The notes beneath the pieces are model-generated. The model did no database searches. It had not been told where the DNA came from and saw nothing but the letters and a program-made list of their open reading frames with translations. Of a stretch of 64,000 nt of DNA, positions 26,957-36,515 are shown in pieces. The DNA is taken from assembly GCF_003719335.1 (NCBI RefSeq), contig NZ_RIAS01000002.1:62001-126000 (forward strand), read 5' to 3'. The position numbers and the translations under genes are program-made. The stretch is from Paenibacillus amylolyticus. Lineage in GTDB: Bacteria > Bacillota > Bacilli > Paenibacillales > Paenibacillaceae. The first letter of the stretch is position 1. Each line of letters opens with the position of its first letter.

Positions 26957-26985
26957 TTGATATTGTATGATGTGGTATATATTAT
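26957..26985 (+). promoter_or_regulatory. promoter of the maltodextrin ABC operon
   Basis: TTGATA, a 17-base spacer, then TATTAT. A cre-like site overlaps and follows the -10 box, and a LacI operator lies just upstream. Confidence 0.6.
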
Positions 26986-26995
26986 AGCGCTTACA
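26982..26995. promoter_or_regulatory. cre-like site (CcpA)
   Basis: The minus strand reads TGTAAGCGCTATAA, matching 13 of 14 positions of the cre consensus TGWAANCGNTNWCA. It overlaps the -10 box, where CcpA would repress. Confidence 0.6.
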
Positions 26996-27067
26996 TCAGT
27001 GGATTTACATACTTTTAACTTATTTCCCCTTACATATCGGATACCTCAGTGACATTGTCTTTCATTT

Positions 27068-27085
27068 TGAGCAAACGTTTGTACA
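27068..27085. promoter_or_regulatory. LacI operator O2
   Basis: TGAGCAAACGTTTGTACA, about 85 bases downstream of the predicted -10 box and 100 bases before the start codon. Confidence 0.75.
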
Positions 27086-27185
27086 ATAGTTCACATGGAA
27101 CACAAATCCTGACAATCTACGGCGTTTAAAGGGTGAAAAGCGCAAAATTTTCTTGAACTACAAAGAGGGAAAGGGGACATTTCAC

Positions 27186-28475
27186 ATGAGAAAATGGCAA
27201 GGCGCAGTTCTGTCCATCGGAATGGCTTTTACGCTAGCTGCATGTTCAACCGGAGGAGGAGGCAATTCTACTCCGGCAGCGCCAAGTGATAATCCAGAGG
27301 ATACAGTTCAGCTGACTGCTGAGAATCTCCAGCCGGAGGAGGGCGCGACACTGGTCATCTGGGAGGATAAAAACCAGAGCAGCTTTATTGAGCAGCGAGT
27401 CAAAAAATTCGAAGAAAAATATGGTGTCACGGTCAAAATGGAGGAACTGCCGCCAACAGATCAGGTAACCAAGTTAACGACAGACGGCCCTGCCGGGCTT
27501 GCTGCGGATGTCGTTGTGTTCCCGCATGACAAGATTGGCAGCGCCTCGGAAGCAGGACTTATTTTGCCTAATGATATCTTCGAAGCCGAAACTACAGCCA
27601 ATACCAGCGGGAATGCGCTGAAAGCGGTGACGTTCAAAGACATTTTATACGGATATCCGTACAGCGTCGAAACGTACGCCCTCTTTTACAACAAAGCCTT
27701 GTACCCCGAAGCACCGAAAAATTTTGATGAAATTATCGATTTTGCCAAAACGTTTAACAATACCAAATCCAATCAGTATGCGCTGATGTGGGAATTACAA
27801 CAATTCTATTATAACTATGCTTTCCTTGCATCTCAGGGTGGATATATCTTTGGGGACAACGGGATGGATAGCGGTGACCTCGGTTTGAACAACGAAGGAG
27901 CGCAGAAGGGGGGAGAATTCCTCCAAAAGTTGAAGGCTGAAGTGTTGCCGCTCAAGATGGGCGATGTGAATTACGATATCAAAAAAGGACTGTTCTCCAG
28001 CGGCAAGCTGGCCATGGATATTAACGGACCTTGGACCATTGCCGACTATCGCAACGCCGGAATTGATTTTGGAGTTGCTCCGCTTCCCGCTATTGATGGC
28101 AAGCCAATGACTTCCTTCTCGGGTGTGAAAGCCTATTACGTCAATGCGTTTACCCAGTATCCTAATGCTTCCAAGTTGCTGGCCGCATTCCTCTCGAACG
28201 AAGAAGCCCAGATGGAGAACTTTGACATGAACGGTACGCTTCCGGCGAACAAAAATGTGGCGGGTAACGCCAAAGTGCAGGAAGATCCGATTAACAAAGC
28301 CTTCCTTGAACAATTCAACAACTCGACACCGATGCCTTCCCTTCCAGCCATGGACAGTGTATGGGGACCGATTTCATCAGCCATTACCGACATTTGGGAT
28401 AGCGGCAAGGATGTCAAAGCCTCACTCGACAATGCTGTGAAACAGATTAAGGAGAGCCTGGCTACCACACAATGA
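27186..28475 (+). CDS. mdxE: maltodextrin-binding lipoprotein
   Basis: A 429-residue family 1 solute-binding lipoprotein. The signal ends in the lipobox LAAC (Cys at about residue 21), followed by a Gly/Ser/Pro-rich tether, then GATLVIWEDKNQ, typical of MalE/MdxE proteins. LNEEGA-like and PWTIADY/NGPW motifs support maltodextrin binding. ATG 27186 has AAAGGGG 9 bases upstream. First gene of a three-gene operon with two permeases and no ATPase; in Bacillus a shared MsmX-type ATPase serves such systems. Confidence 0.85.
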   Translation: MRKWQGAVLSIGMAFTLAACSTGGGGNSTPAAPSDNPEDTVQLTAENLQPEEGATLVIWEDKNQSSFIEQRVKKFEEKYGVTVKMEELPPTDQVTKLTTDGPAGLAADVVVFPHDKIGSASEAGLILPNDIFEAETTANTSGNALKAVTFKDILYGYPYSVETYALFYNKALYPEAPKNFDEIIDFAKTFNNTKSNQYALMWELQQFYYNYAFLASQGGYIFGDNGMDSGDLGLNNEGAQKGGEFLQKLKAEVLPLKMGDVNYDIKKGLFSSGKLAMDINGPWTIADYRNAGIDFGVAPLPAIDGKPMTSFSGVKAYYVNAFTQYPNASKLLAAFLSNEEAQMENFDMNGTLPANKNVAGNAKVQEDPINKAFLEQFNNSTPMPSLPAMDSVWGPISSAITDIWDSGKDVKASLDNAVKQIKESLATTQ

Positions 28476-28535
28476 TGACGAAACAGCGATGACACGATGA
28501 ACGATGAATGATACCAAACGGAGAGGAGGGAGCAT

Positions 28536-29891
28536 ATGCGACAACAGCATGTCCCGGTGTCTGCCCAGCCCAATAGGGAAAAGCAGCACCGGATGACAGC
28601 AGCCATATGCTCCATCATACTGCAAGGTCTCGGACAGTTATACAACCGGCAGTGGATTAAAGGCATTGTGCTGCTGCTGCTGGAGGGAGCAGGACTCGCG
28701 TACCTGCTTCCAAGGCTGTCCCAAGCGGTATGGGGAATATGGACACTGGGGGAGAATACACAGCGTTTCGTGAAAGTGAATGGTTCAACGGTGCTTCAAA
28801 AGGGCGACCATTCCATCTTTTTGCTGCTTGACGGAATTATAGTGCTGCTGGTCTTTTTTGTGTTTGTGCTTGTTTACATCCTGAACATCCGGGATGCGTA
28901 TATGACCGGACTTGCAAGAGAGCAGGGGAAACCGACGCTGGGAGCCGCGGCAACGATGCGCAATGTGATGGACAAAAATTTTCCGTATCTGTTCCTGTCC
29001 ATCCCGGCACTCGGTATTCTGTTTTTTACAATCATGCCGATTCTGTTCACCGTTACGATTGCGTTTACGAACTATGCAGCACCGGATCATATTCCACCAG
29101 CCAAACTGGTGGACTGGGTAGGGTTCAAAACGTTTACGGATCTGATCCAGCTCAAATCCTGGAGCCAGACGTTCTACGGGGTGCTCACCTGGACAGTCAT
29201 CTGGGCAGTCTTGGCGACAGTAACGACGTACTTCGGCGGAGTGCTTGTAGCTTTGTTAATTGAACAGAAAGGCATCCGATTCAAAAAGTTATGGCGTACC
29301 ATTTTTATTTTGCCTTATGCCATTCCACAGATTATCTCGCTGCTGCTGATGCGTAACCTGTTCAACGGTCAGTTTGGTCCGATCAATACGTATATGCGAG
29401 CCTTCGGACTGGAAGGATTACCATGGCTGACGGACCCATTCTGGGCCAAGGTTACCGTCATTGTCGTCAACATGTGGATCGGTATCCCGGTCAGCATGGT
29501 GCTCATTTTGGGCGTACTTACAGCTATTCCGCGTGATCTGTATGAGGCAGCCGAAGTAGACGGCGCTTCTGCGTTCCAGAAGTTCAAAATTATTACGATG
29601 CCGTTCATTTTATTTGCCACGACACCGGTGCTGATTATGCAGTTTGCCGGGAATTTCAACAACTTCAATGTCATTTTCCTGTTAACGAACGGTAATCCGC
29701 TTCGCGGAGACTATCAGTATGCAGGGGCAACGGATTTGCTGGTGACCTGGCTCTACAAACTCACGCTCGACAATAATAGATTCAACATGGCTTCTGCGGT
29801 AGGTATTATCATCTTCCTGATTATCGCTACCTTCTCCATCTGGAACTTCCGCCGCTCCAAATCATTCAAGGAGGAGGACATGATCCAATGA
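28536..29891 (+). CDS. mdxF: maltodextrin ABC permease, MalF type
   Basis: A 451-residue permease. An N-terminal extension with extra helices (about residues 20-50 and 95-120) precedes the six-helix MalF core starting at PYLFLSIPALGILFF. The EAA loop that contacts the ATPase reads YEAAEVDGASAFQKFKIIT. GGAGAGGAGGGAG lies just before the ATG. It overlaps the next gene by ATGA. Length and layout fit MdxF of Bacillus. Confidence 0.87.
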   Translation: MRQQHVPVSAQPNREKQHRMTAAICSIILQGLGQLYNRQWIKGIVLLLLEGAGLAYLLPRLSQAVWGIWTLGENTQRFVKVNGSTVLQKGDHSIFLLLDGIIVLLVFFVFVLVYILNIRDAYMTGLAREQGKPTLGAAATMRNVMDKNFPYLFLSIPALGILFFTIMPILFTVTIAFTNYAAPDHIPPAKLVDWVGFKTFTDLIQLKSWSQTFYGVLTWTVIWAVLATVTTYFGGVLVALLIEQKGIRFKKLWRTIFILPYAIPQIISLLLMRNLFNGQFGPINTYMRAFGLEGLPWLTDPFWAKVTVIVVNMWIGIPVSMVLILGVLTAIPRDLYEAAEVDGASAFQKFKIITMPFILFATTPVLIMQFAGNFNNFNVIFLLTNGNPLRGDYQYAGATDLLVTWLYKLTLDNNRFNMASAVGIIIFLIIATFSIWNFRRSKSFKEEDMIQ

Positions 29892-30724
29892 AGAAACGCA
29901 ACAATCCGATTCGTTTGATACTCAGTTACGTGCTTTTGCTGATCATTGCCGTCGTATCCGTCTATCCGGTTTTGTGGATTTTTCTGTCGTCCTTACGTCC
30001 CGGTGCGGCATTGTTCAGTGAACGCTTATGGCCGGAAAGCTTCACGCTGTCCCATTATGGAGAGCTGTTTAACAATCCGGCCTTTATGTACGGCAGATGG
30101 TATATGAATACGCTGAAAATAGCCTTCTTTACGATGATTTTCTCTACATTAATGGTGACGCTAGGGATGTACGCGTTGTCCCGGTTCCGTTTTCGGGGGC
30201 GTAAAACGATTCTGTCCACCATGCTCATTCTGGGCATGTTTCCAAGCTTCATGAGCATGATTGCCATCTATATTATTTTGTTGCAAATCAAACTGCTCGA
30301 TACACATGCTGCGCTTATTCTGGTCTATTCCTCTGGAGCGGTGCTGGGCGGATTCATCGTCAAAGGTTTCTTTGACACCATCCCGCGCAGTCTGGATGAA
30401 GCAGCTCGTATCGATGGCGCAAGCCATCTGCGTGTGTTCACAAGTATCATTCTGCCATTATCCAAGCCGATGCTAACATACGTCGCTTTAACCAGCTTTA
30501 CGGGGGCATGGATGGATTTTATTTTTGCCCGGCTCGTGCTGCGTACCAAGGAAAACTGGACTCTGGCCGTAGGCATGTGGGATCTCGTAAACCGCTATCA
30601 GGACAGTAACTTTACGATGTTTGCAGCGGGAGCTGTATTGATTGCTATTCCAATTACCCTGCTGTTTGTATTCCTGCAGCGTTTCCTCGTTCAGGGTCTG
30701 ACAACAGGGGCGTCCAAAGGTTAA
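29888..30724 (+). CDS. mdxG: maltodextrin ABC permease, MalG type
   Basis: A 278-residue, six-helix permease. The EAA loop reads LDEAARIDGASHLRVFTSI, and GTFTGAWMDFIFARL-like and LTTGASKG endings are typical of MalG/MdxG. It starts at the ATGA overlap with the MalF-type gene, so the two are translationally coupled. No ATP-binding subunit follows; a shared multi-sugar ATPase elsewhere in the genome is expected. Confidence 0.87.
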   Translation: MKKRNNPIRLILSYVLLLIIAVVSVYPVLWIFLSSLRPGAALFSERLWPESFTLSHYGELFNNPAFMYGRWYMNTLKIAFFTMIFSTLMVTLGMYALSRFRFRGRKTILSTMLILGMFPSFMSMIAIYIILLQIKLLDTHAALILVYSSGAVLGGFIVKGFFDTIPRSLDEAARIDGASHLRVFTSIILPLSKPMLTYVALTSFTGAWMDFIFARLVLRTKENWTLAVGMWDLVNRYQDSNFTMFAAGAVLIAIPITLLFVFLQRFLVQGLTTGASKG

Positions 30725-31019
30725 TATCTCTCTATGGACTCGAAAGATTAACATTACTCCATGGCATACCAAGGGAAAGATCACTCACTCCTGTGCCGTC
30801 AACAACATAGTAAGTCGCAATATGGGCAAGATGAGCCACACTTGCGGCAATTCACCAGGCACTTCCGCAACGTCATGTCTTCGTCGACTGGCCACGCTTC
30901 GGAAGTGTCTGCTTGTGCTTAGAGGTACGGAGAATGAAATCCAGGCTGTCTAATTCAGGGTTCTGATTAAGGCTTGCTTGTTTAGGGCTTCTAATGAAAA
31001 AAAAGGAGGAACGTGATGT
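30725..31019 (+). other. spacer with inverted repeat
   Basis: Holds perfect 8-base arms CACTTCCG (30860-30867) and CGGAAGTG (30900-30907) with no T-run. A 41-codon frame near 30821 is not recognised. No gene is supported. Confidence 0.4.
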
Positions 31020-32312
31020 ATGAGCATGAACCCTTCCAGTGAGCCCGAGGCTGCAGCTAAAGCCTATCCAGGGGGACAAGCTATTCTGCAGAGCAGTGAA
31101 GCTCCGCGCACCCTATGGCGTAACAGGACGTTCCGCAGAATCCTGTACGGGTACGGCATATCTGTTTTTGGCGACTGTTTTAATAGCATTGCCATCAGTC
31201 TGTGGGTACTTCAGACGACAGGCAGCGCCAAGAGTATGGCTGCCATACAGATCTGTAATATGGCAGTCAGCTTTATATTTGGATCGGTGGCGGGCACAGT
31301 TGCCGATCGGCTGGATCGGAGGAAGCTGATGCTGGCTTCAGATGTGTTTCGCGGTGTGATCGCGCTATTGATTGCGGTTAGCCTGTTCAGCTGGCATGTA
31401 CCTTTCCCTGTATTGCTGTTATTGCTCTCTTTATCGATGTTTTCAAGCCTCTTTCAGGCACCGGCATTTCATGCTTCCGTTGCTAGTATGGTCGGCAAGC
31501 AGCACATCCAGCAGGCAACGGGTACCATTCATCTGGTGGACAATCTGGCTCGTATCAGTGGTTTGGCTGCTGCCGGGGTCGCTGTAGCTGCATTTGGCGG
31601 TTTTGTCGCCATCCTGATTACAAGTGCGACTTTCCTATTGTCTGCAATCTGTGTGCTGCTGGCAGGGCGTTTCCCGCAGGTGATGCGTACCAGTGGCGAC
31701 CCGAAATCTTTTGCGCAGGCGTGGCGCAGTTCATTTGCTTACATCTATCGGAGTCCGCTCATTCGTTCCATTGTATTACTCAATCCGTTGCTGCTTCTCT
31801 TTTTTATGTCGGCCATGATGCTCATTCAGGTGATGGCCGTTAACGTATGGAAGGCGAATCCAGTTCAATTTGGTTTGATCGAGACCTGTATTCCTCTAGG
31901 ATACATGATTGGATCAGGAGTGTTGATTGCTTCGGGAAAAAGATTGAAACATCGCGGGCGCTGGGTCTTTATCGGCCTGCTTGTGTTAGGACCTGTTTAT
32001 ATGCTTCTGGCTAATGTTTCTTCGCCTCTCATGGCCTTGCCGCTTATCATAGGTGGAGGAGCCATGTTTGCCTGTTGCACGATGTTGACCCAGATTATGC
32101 TTCGCACTGCCGTACCGGATGAGATGCAGGGGAGCGTTTACGGTGTCGTTGGCACCATTACGAGTACAGCGCCGATCCTGGGCCTGACGGTAGTCTCGAT
32201 CTTCGCAGATCACTGGGGCGCCGCTACGGTCTTGGAAGGCGTAGGAATATTGCTGCTTGCCACGGGGATCATTGCAATTACAACCTTAAAGTCCATTCGA
32301 ACCTATACTTAG
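31020..32312 (+). CDS. MFS transporter, EntS/MFS_3-like
   Basis: A 430-residue, 12-helix major facilitator. RILYGYGISVFGDCFNSIA begins helix 1, and the cytoplasmic 2-3 loop is GTVADRLDRRKLML, the MFS motif A. It resembles the MFS_3 group (enterobactin exporter EntS, macrolide efflux MefA types), so efflux is more likely than sugar uptake. AAGGAGG lies 11 bases upstream of the ATG; a second ATG two codons later is possible. Convergent with CGTase. Confidence 0.8.
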   Translation: MSMNPSSEPEAAAKAYPGGQAILQSSEAPRTLWRNRTFRRILYGYGISVFGDCFNSIAISLWVLQTTGSAKSMAAIQICNMAVSFIFGSVAGTVADRLDRRKLMLASDVFRGVIALLIAVSLFSWHVPFPVLLLLLSLSMFSSLFQAPAFHASVASMVGKQHIQQATGTIHLVDNLARISGLAAAGVAVAAFGGFVAILITSATFLLSAICVLLAGRFPQVMRTSGDPKSFAQAWRSSFAYIYRSPLIRSIVLLNPLLLLFFMSAMMLIQVMAVNVWKANPVQFGLIETCIPLGYMIGSGVLIASGKRLKHRGRWVFIGLLVLGPVYMLLANVSSPLMALPLIIGGGAMFACCTMLTQIMLRTAVPDEMQGSVYGVVGTITSTAPILGLTVVSIFADHWGAATVLEGVGILLLATGIIAITTLKSIRTYT

Positions 32313-32394
32313 ATATTCATCCCAAGGAAGATAGAAATTTTTTCAACGAGAATTAGACGAAACATCCTCTGTTACTGAGCCGATCACATAGCAA

Positions 32395-32431
32395 AACCCG
32401 GAGCATACGCTGCATTTGCGTATTCCGGGTT
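32395..32431. terminator. bidirectional terminator between MFS and CGTase
   Basis: AACCCGGAGCATACGC pairs with GCGTATTCCGGGTT; TTTTGC follows on the minus strand, so it best serves CGTase. Confidence 0.75.
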
Positions 32432-32459
32432 AGCTTGTGTATTCAAGGATATGAAGTTC

Positions 32460-34616
32460 TTACTGCCAGTTTACCGTAACGGTGGCTGTTCCGCTTGCCG
32501 GTGTGGTGAATGTATGGTTAGAACCGCTCTCCCATGTAATCGTTGAACCGTTTTTCTTGAAAAACTTGAACTCCAGCTGTTTGCCTGCCGGTACGCTGAC
32601 ATCATAGTACCAGGTTGGGTATTGATGAATGACCTGATTGAATGCTGGTCCAATGGCAGTGGAACCGGTGCTCCAGTTACCAAGCTCGGCTACGTTGCCT
32701 GTCAGATAAATGTTCTGTCCGAGCGTTGTGGACGCATTGTTTACGACGAAGCGAACCGTAACCTGATCGCCGGTCAGGATGGTGAAGTTGTTATATGCAT
32801 TGCTGTTTACCCCGTTCGCAGCAACTTTGACTGCATAGTTGCCAGCGGCAACGGAAGGGATGGTTACTTTAATCTGCGTATCTTCCCAAGACGTAATCGC
32901 TGCTCCGGTAACCGCTGTGGTGCCGAAGTAGACCGTGCCTTTTGTCGAGCCGAATCCACGGCCATCAATTGTCACAACATTACCGGGTTTCCCCATAACC
33001 GGCCCAACATGACCGATGGTTGGTGTCGTTTCGGCTGTTGTGTATTGCCATACTGCCGTTGCGCCCGCGGCAAGGGTGAAGTTGTTAATGCTGCCGTTCG
33101 TGGAGGTGACGTTATTTCCGTTCAGCACACCGCCAAGTACATCCGTGTATGAGCCTGTAGGCAGGGAAGTACTCAATCCTGCAATGCTTGCTGATGTGGA
33201 AAGATTGCGGTTTACAGCGACAACGGCTACACTCTTGCCGAATTTGCGCTCATAAACATATACATCATTGTTAATCCAGCGCTGCTGTGTGGAACCGTAG
33301 GCAATGGCCGGATTGGATTTGCGCAGAGGCGCGAGTTTGCTGATGACGTTAAATGCTGTAGTGGATTTGGAGAAAGAAGGCATTTTGGCCCGGTTATCCG
33401 GATCGCCATTCCCCGTCAAATACTGTTCAGTACCATAGTAGATGGCAGGCACACCACGTGAAGTCAATGTGAAGGCCAAAGCCTGCTCCAGGCGGCGATT
33501 GTTGACCGCACTTGTTTTGAAACGATCCATATCATGGTTGTCGATGAACGTCACCTGATCGTTCACTTGGTTGTAGTCCGTAGCTGTGCTGTTAATCATG
33601 GAATCCAGAGCGTACATGTTGGACGTGTTATCACGGAACACATTACGCACCGCAGAGTTAAAACGGAAGTCGAGCAGGCTCATACCAGACTTGTTAGCAA
33701 AGTCCTTGTTATCTGCATCGGATGCAGCTGATCCCAGGAACCATTCTCCAAAAGTGAACACGGGTTTGTGTGCGTAGATGGAGGACATCCAGCTCTTTTG
33801 CCAACCGAGAGGCATATGTTTCACCGCATCCACCCGAATACCGTCGACGCCCATATCAAGCCACAGTTTGATCGCGTCTTTGAAGTATTTGTCGATGGTC
33901 GCATTATTGTGGTTGAAGTCGGCCAGGTCATACAGATTTTTGTAGATGCCGTTCTCCAGAGAAGAGAAGTCAGAGCCGCCATTGTGATGGAAATACCCGT
34001 TGGTATCATTGGTATAACCGCCTACCAGTGTACCGTTATCGTACAATCTGCCGTTTTCGGCAAAAGAGGTGTCGGTTTCCATCGCTGGAGAGGTATGGTT
34101 CGGTGCGAAGTCAATAACGATCTTGATGCCTTTGGCATGAGCCGTCGTAATCAGGTTCTGAAAATCCGCCATCGTGCCAAAGTATGGATTTGTCTTTTTG
34201 AAGTCCCGAGCCCAGTAGCCGTGGTAGGCAGTATTGGTTACACCGCTATAGTTGATCGTTGCAAAAATATTTTCGACAGGCTGGGAGATCCACAACGCTG
34301 TGACACCCAGATCACTGAAATAGTTATCGTTGATTTTGTTGATTAACCCATGCCAGTCTCCGCCGCAGTAGAGCTTCAAATTGCTGCATGTTGCATCATA
34401 AGCGGCTCCGGTAGGATTGTTGGAAGGATTGCCGTCCAAAAAGCGATCCGTAAATACTTGGTAGATCACATCTGTACTGAAGCTCTGCTTGTTGGTCACG
34501 GCGGTGTCCGGATCGGCGTATATAGCAGAAGCTGGCAAGAACGGCAGGGCGCTGCCGGCAAGCAAGCCGAGGGTCAGTGTGGTGCTGAGGAATGCGCGTT
34601 TGGCCATTTGAAACAT
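32460..34616 (-). CDS. cgt: cyclomaltodextrin glucanotransferase
   Basis: A 718-residue secreted CGTase that converts starch to cyclodextrins. Order: Sec signal (about residues 1-34, ending ASAIYA), GH13 barrel with nucleophile Asp263 (GIRVDAVKH), acid/base Glu291 (FTFGEWF), third Asp362 ([10 protein letters not shown]), domain C, an IPT/TIG domain from about 530, and a C-terminal CBM20 starch-binding domain (about 615-718, ending [10 protein letters not shown]). The residue just before HHNGG, which shapes product size, is Phe. High similarity to Paenibacillus macerans CGTase. GGGTGG is 6 bases upstream. A cre-like site and a structured leader lie upstream. Confidence 0.95.
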   Translation of the reverse strand: MFQMAKRAFLSTTLTLGLLAGSALPFLPASAIYADPDTAVTNKQSFSTDVIYQVFTDRFLDGNPSNNPTGAAYDATCSNLKLYCGGDWHGLINKINDNYFSDLGVTALWISQPVENIFATINYSGVTNTAYHGYWARDFKKTNPYFGTMADFQNLITTAHAKGIKIVIDFAPNHTSPAMETDTSFAENGRLYDNGTLVGGYTNDTNGYFHHNGGSDFSSLENGIYKNLYDLADFNHNNATIDKYFKDAIKLWLDMGVDGIRVDAVKHMPLGWQKSWMSSIYAHKPVFTFGEWFLGSAASDADNKDFANKSGMSLLDFRFNSAVRNVFRDNTSNMYALDSMINSTATDYNQVNDQVTFIDNHDMDRFKTSAVNNRRLEQALAFTLTSRGVPAIYYGTEQYLTGNGDPDNRAKMPSFSKSTTAFNVISKLAPLRKSNPAIAYGSTQQRWINNDVYVYERKFGKSVAVVAVNRNLSTSASIAGLSTSLPTGSYTDVLGGVLNGNNVTSTNGSINNFTLAAGATAVWQYTTAETTPTIGHVGPVMGKPGNVVTIDGRGFGSTKGTVYFGTTAVTGAAITSWEDTQIKVTIPSVAAGNYAVKVAANGVNSNAYNNFTILTGDQVTVRFVVNNASTTLGQNIYLTGNVAELGNWSTGSTAIGPAFNQVIHQYPTWYYDVSVPAGKQLEFKFFKKNGSTITWESGSNHTFTTPASGTATVTVNWQ

Positions 34617-34673
34617 GGTAATCCACCCTTCGTGAATGTAGTAGTTTTTTGATAAACAACCAATTGGCTTTGA

Positions 34674-34690
34674 ATTGTAGCGCTTACAAT
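34674..34690 (-). promoter_or_regulatory. cre-like palindrome before CGTase
   Basis: ATTGTAGCGCTTACAAT, a near-perfect palindrome; the minus strand holds TGTAAGCGCTACA, close to the CcpA consensus. It lies between the leader hairpin and the start codon, a place suited to a transcription roadblock. Confidence 0.6.
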
Positions 34691-34744
34691 AGTGCAGGTT
34701 GATTCACTGAATTGTTTGGATTCCTCCTTTCGGGCGTAAACGCA

Positions 34745-34816
34745 GACAACCCCGGTATCTCCTTGGGGAGTTACCGGGGTTGTCCTAAACCACTGGGGTT
34801 TAAAAAGCATAGCCCT
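34745..34816 (-). promoter_or_regulatory. candidate structured leader, copy 1 (CGTase)
   Basis: Read on the minus strand: AGGGCTATGC (34816-34807), then a hairpin TAAACC/GGTTTA, then ACAACCCCGGTA pairing with TACCGGGGTTGT. The same order occurs in two other leaders in the window (34953-35030 and 41495-41550). There is no T-run after the second hairpin here. Confidence 0.6.
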
Positions 34817-34952
34817 CGAGTTATGATCACAACGCTATCGTAAGAAAATTTGGTTTTTATGTCAATAACTTTTTTCTAAGCATTTTTTTTCTATTTTTAT
34901 ATTTACAAAAGTATCCCGCTCGATTTAAACTATTCGCAGATTCATCAAATTA
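34817..34952. promoter_or_regulatory. AT-rich divergent promoter region
   Basis: A 136-bp AT-rich stretch lies between the two divergent leader copies. On the minus strand CATAAC is a -10 candidate for CGTase just before AGGGCTATGC. Exact -35 boxes are not clear. Confidence 0.4.
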
Positions 34953-35030
34953 AGGGCTATGCATTCCGGATCAGCTTGTAATTCGGCTGACCTATCCGGG
35001 ACAACCCCGTCTCTCCTGAGGCGGGGTTGT
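34953..35030 (+). promoter_or_regulatory. candidate structured leader, copy 2 (acyl operon)
   Basis: AGGGCTATGC (34953-34962), then a longer hairpin (CCGGAT plus CAGC, loop, GCTG plus ATCCGG), then ACAACCCCG (35001-35009) pairing with CGGGGTTGT (35022-35030) and TTGTTG. It points into the esterase operon, opposite to copy 1. Confidence 0.6.
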
Positions 35031-35117
35031 TTGTTGTCACCAAGATTTCACAGCAGGATCCGTGGGAGGTTTTCTTACTTATTTTGTTCTGAGGGAAAAG
35101 GAAAAGAGAGGCGGTTG

Positions 35118-36515
35118 ATGGCAGTGAGCACAGGATCGGTTATAGAGTGTCTGAAAAACATCCAGGCAACGCAGCTTGGCAACAAGCGAAACATTTACGT
35201 ATATCTTCCGCCAGGTTATGAGGAGCAGGTTGAACGGTATTACCCGGTGTTGTACGTACATGCAGGACAGCGGGCTTTTGGGCCCTCCAGTCCGGGGAAT
35301 GAAACGTGGCAGCTTGACCTGGCAGCAGATGAACTCATCTCTGCTGGCCGGATTGAACCTATCATTATTGTTGCCATAGCCCACGTTCGTCCGGTTACCC
35401 GCAACGAGTTCTACCACTACGTTGACGCTGAGCAGGAAGCAATCGGCATAGGAGGCTCTGGAATTGAATACGAGCAATTTATTATGGATGAGCTTAAACC
35501 GATGATTGATCAGCGATACCGGACAAAGAGAGATAGAGATTACACGGGATTACTCGGTTCCTCGGCAGCTGCATTATGCAACTTGCATATCGGGATGCGT
35601 CATCCGGATGTGTTTGGCAAGCTGATCATGATGTCTCCATACTTTGTGGATGCACAATTGGATGAACAAGCAGAGTATGGACTGCGTGAGAAAAAGATGT
35701 ACCGACTGCCGGATACCATTCCGGATGTGAACATGTGGGTGGATATTGGAGACACCGAAGGATTATTCTTGCCTGAACAGGTAAGAACAGTCGTACAGGA
35801 GATGCTGGATCGGGGAGCAAATATGAAAAAGCTGGCTTACTTCGAGCAGTCGGATGCGTGCCATCAGGAAGCGGATTGGGGAGCGCGTGTACAATTGCCC
35901 CTGTTGCACATGTTCGGCCAAGAAGGGCAACCCGCTTCACTGGAGCTGTATGGCAGAGATGTCATCGGACTGAAAGGTGGGATGCAGGTAAGGGTTCAGG
36001 CGCGGCTCCAGTGTGATAATGGGCTAAGTCAGACATTGCTAGGCGGAGAATATGCTTCAAGTCATCCCGAAGTTCTTCAGGTTCTTGCAGATGGTACGCT
36101 GATTCCCCGTGCCACAGGGAGTGCTGTGATTACACTGAAATCGGGTGATTTAACGGCTACACGAGATTACAGTGTTATATCTGAACTAACCCCCGTTGTA
36201 CAAGTATGTATGCAGGCTAAGCTTACACCAACATTCAGATCATCGGAGCCATGGGAAGAATTCATCTACGGCGGGATGGGCATGAAGCTCATGCATACAG
36301 GTGATGGTCACTATGAAGGCTGTTATCATCTTCCGCGAGACAGCGGCTTCTCGTTCCGTTTTACCCGTGGTTTCAGGCAATTCGAGACGGATCAGGAAGG
36401 CAATCCCATAGCCAACCGAGTATTTCGTGCAACCGAAGACATGTCTCTCCACTATCATATTCAGGCTTGGGGCAGTACATCTGCCAAAGTAGAAATAGGA
36501 GGCTCCCTCAAATGA
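35118..36515 (+). CDS. putative esterase with C-terminal Ig-like and sugar-binding-like domains
   Basis: A 465-residue protein. Residues 1-270 are a putative esterase (esterase D/enterochelin esterase type): KRNIYVYLPPGYEEQVERYY, nucleophile region GLLGSSAAALCNLH, and a late His in DACHQEADWG. Residues about 280-360 resemble a bacterial Ig-like (Big2) domain (HPEVLQVLADGTLIPRATG). The tail FTRGFRQFETDQEGNPIANR recalls carbohydrate-binding-like folds attached to starch-related esterases. No signal peptide is seen from ATG 35118. It is the first gene of a three-gene operon with ATGA overlaps. The substrate is unknown. Confidence 0.65.
   Translation: MAVSTGSVIECLKNIQATQLGNKRNIYVYLPPGYEEQVERYYPVLYVHAGQRAFGPSSPGNETWQLDLAADELISAGRIEPIIIVAIAHVRPVTRNEFYHYVDAEQEAIGIGGSGIEYEQFIMDELKPMIDQRYRTKRDRDYTGLLGSSAAALCNLHIGMRHPDVFGKLIMMSPYFVDAQLDEQAEYGLREKKMYRLPDTIPDVNMWVDIGDTEGLFLPEQVRTVVQEMLDRGANMKKLAYFEQSDACHQEADWGARVQLPLLHMFGQEGQPASLELYGRDVIGLKGGMQVRVQARLQCDNGLSQTLLGGEYASSHPEVLQVLADGTLIPRATGSAVITLKSGDLTATRDYSVISELTPVVQVCMQAKLTPTFRSSEPWEEFIYGGMGMKLMHTGDGHYEGCYHLPRDSGFSFRFTRGFRQFETDQEGNPIANRVFRATEDMSLHYHIQAWGSTSAKVEIGGSLK

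Noticed and set aside
30821..30955. 41-codon plus-strand frame and a Cys-rich minus-strand frame in the spacer before the MFS gene
   Set aside because: Neither has a ribosome site or a recognisable family; the inverted repeat there has no T-run.
34745..35030. Considered c-di-GMP riboswitch, LicT/BglG-type antiterminator site and a MITE
   Set aside because: Conserved core bases of the known RNA classes are missing, and there are no terminal repeats with target duplications. Kept as an unknown leader motif.
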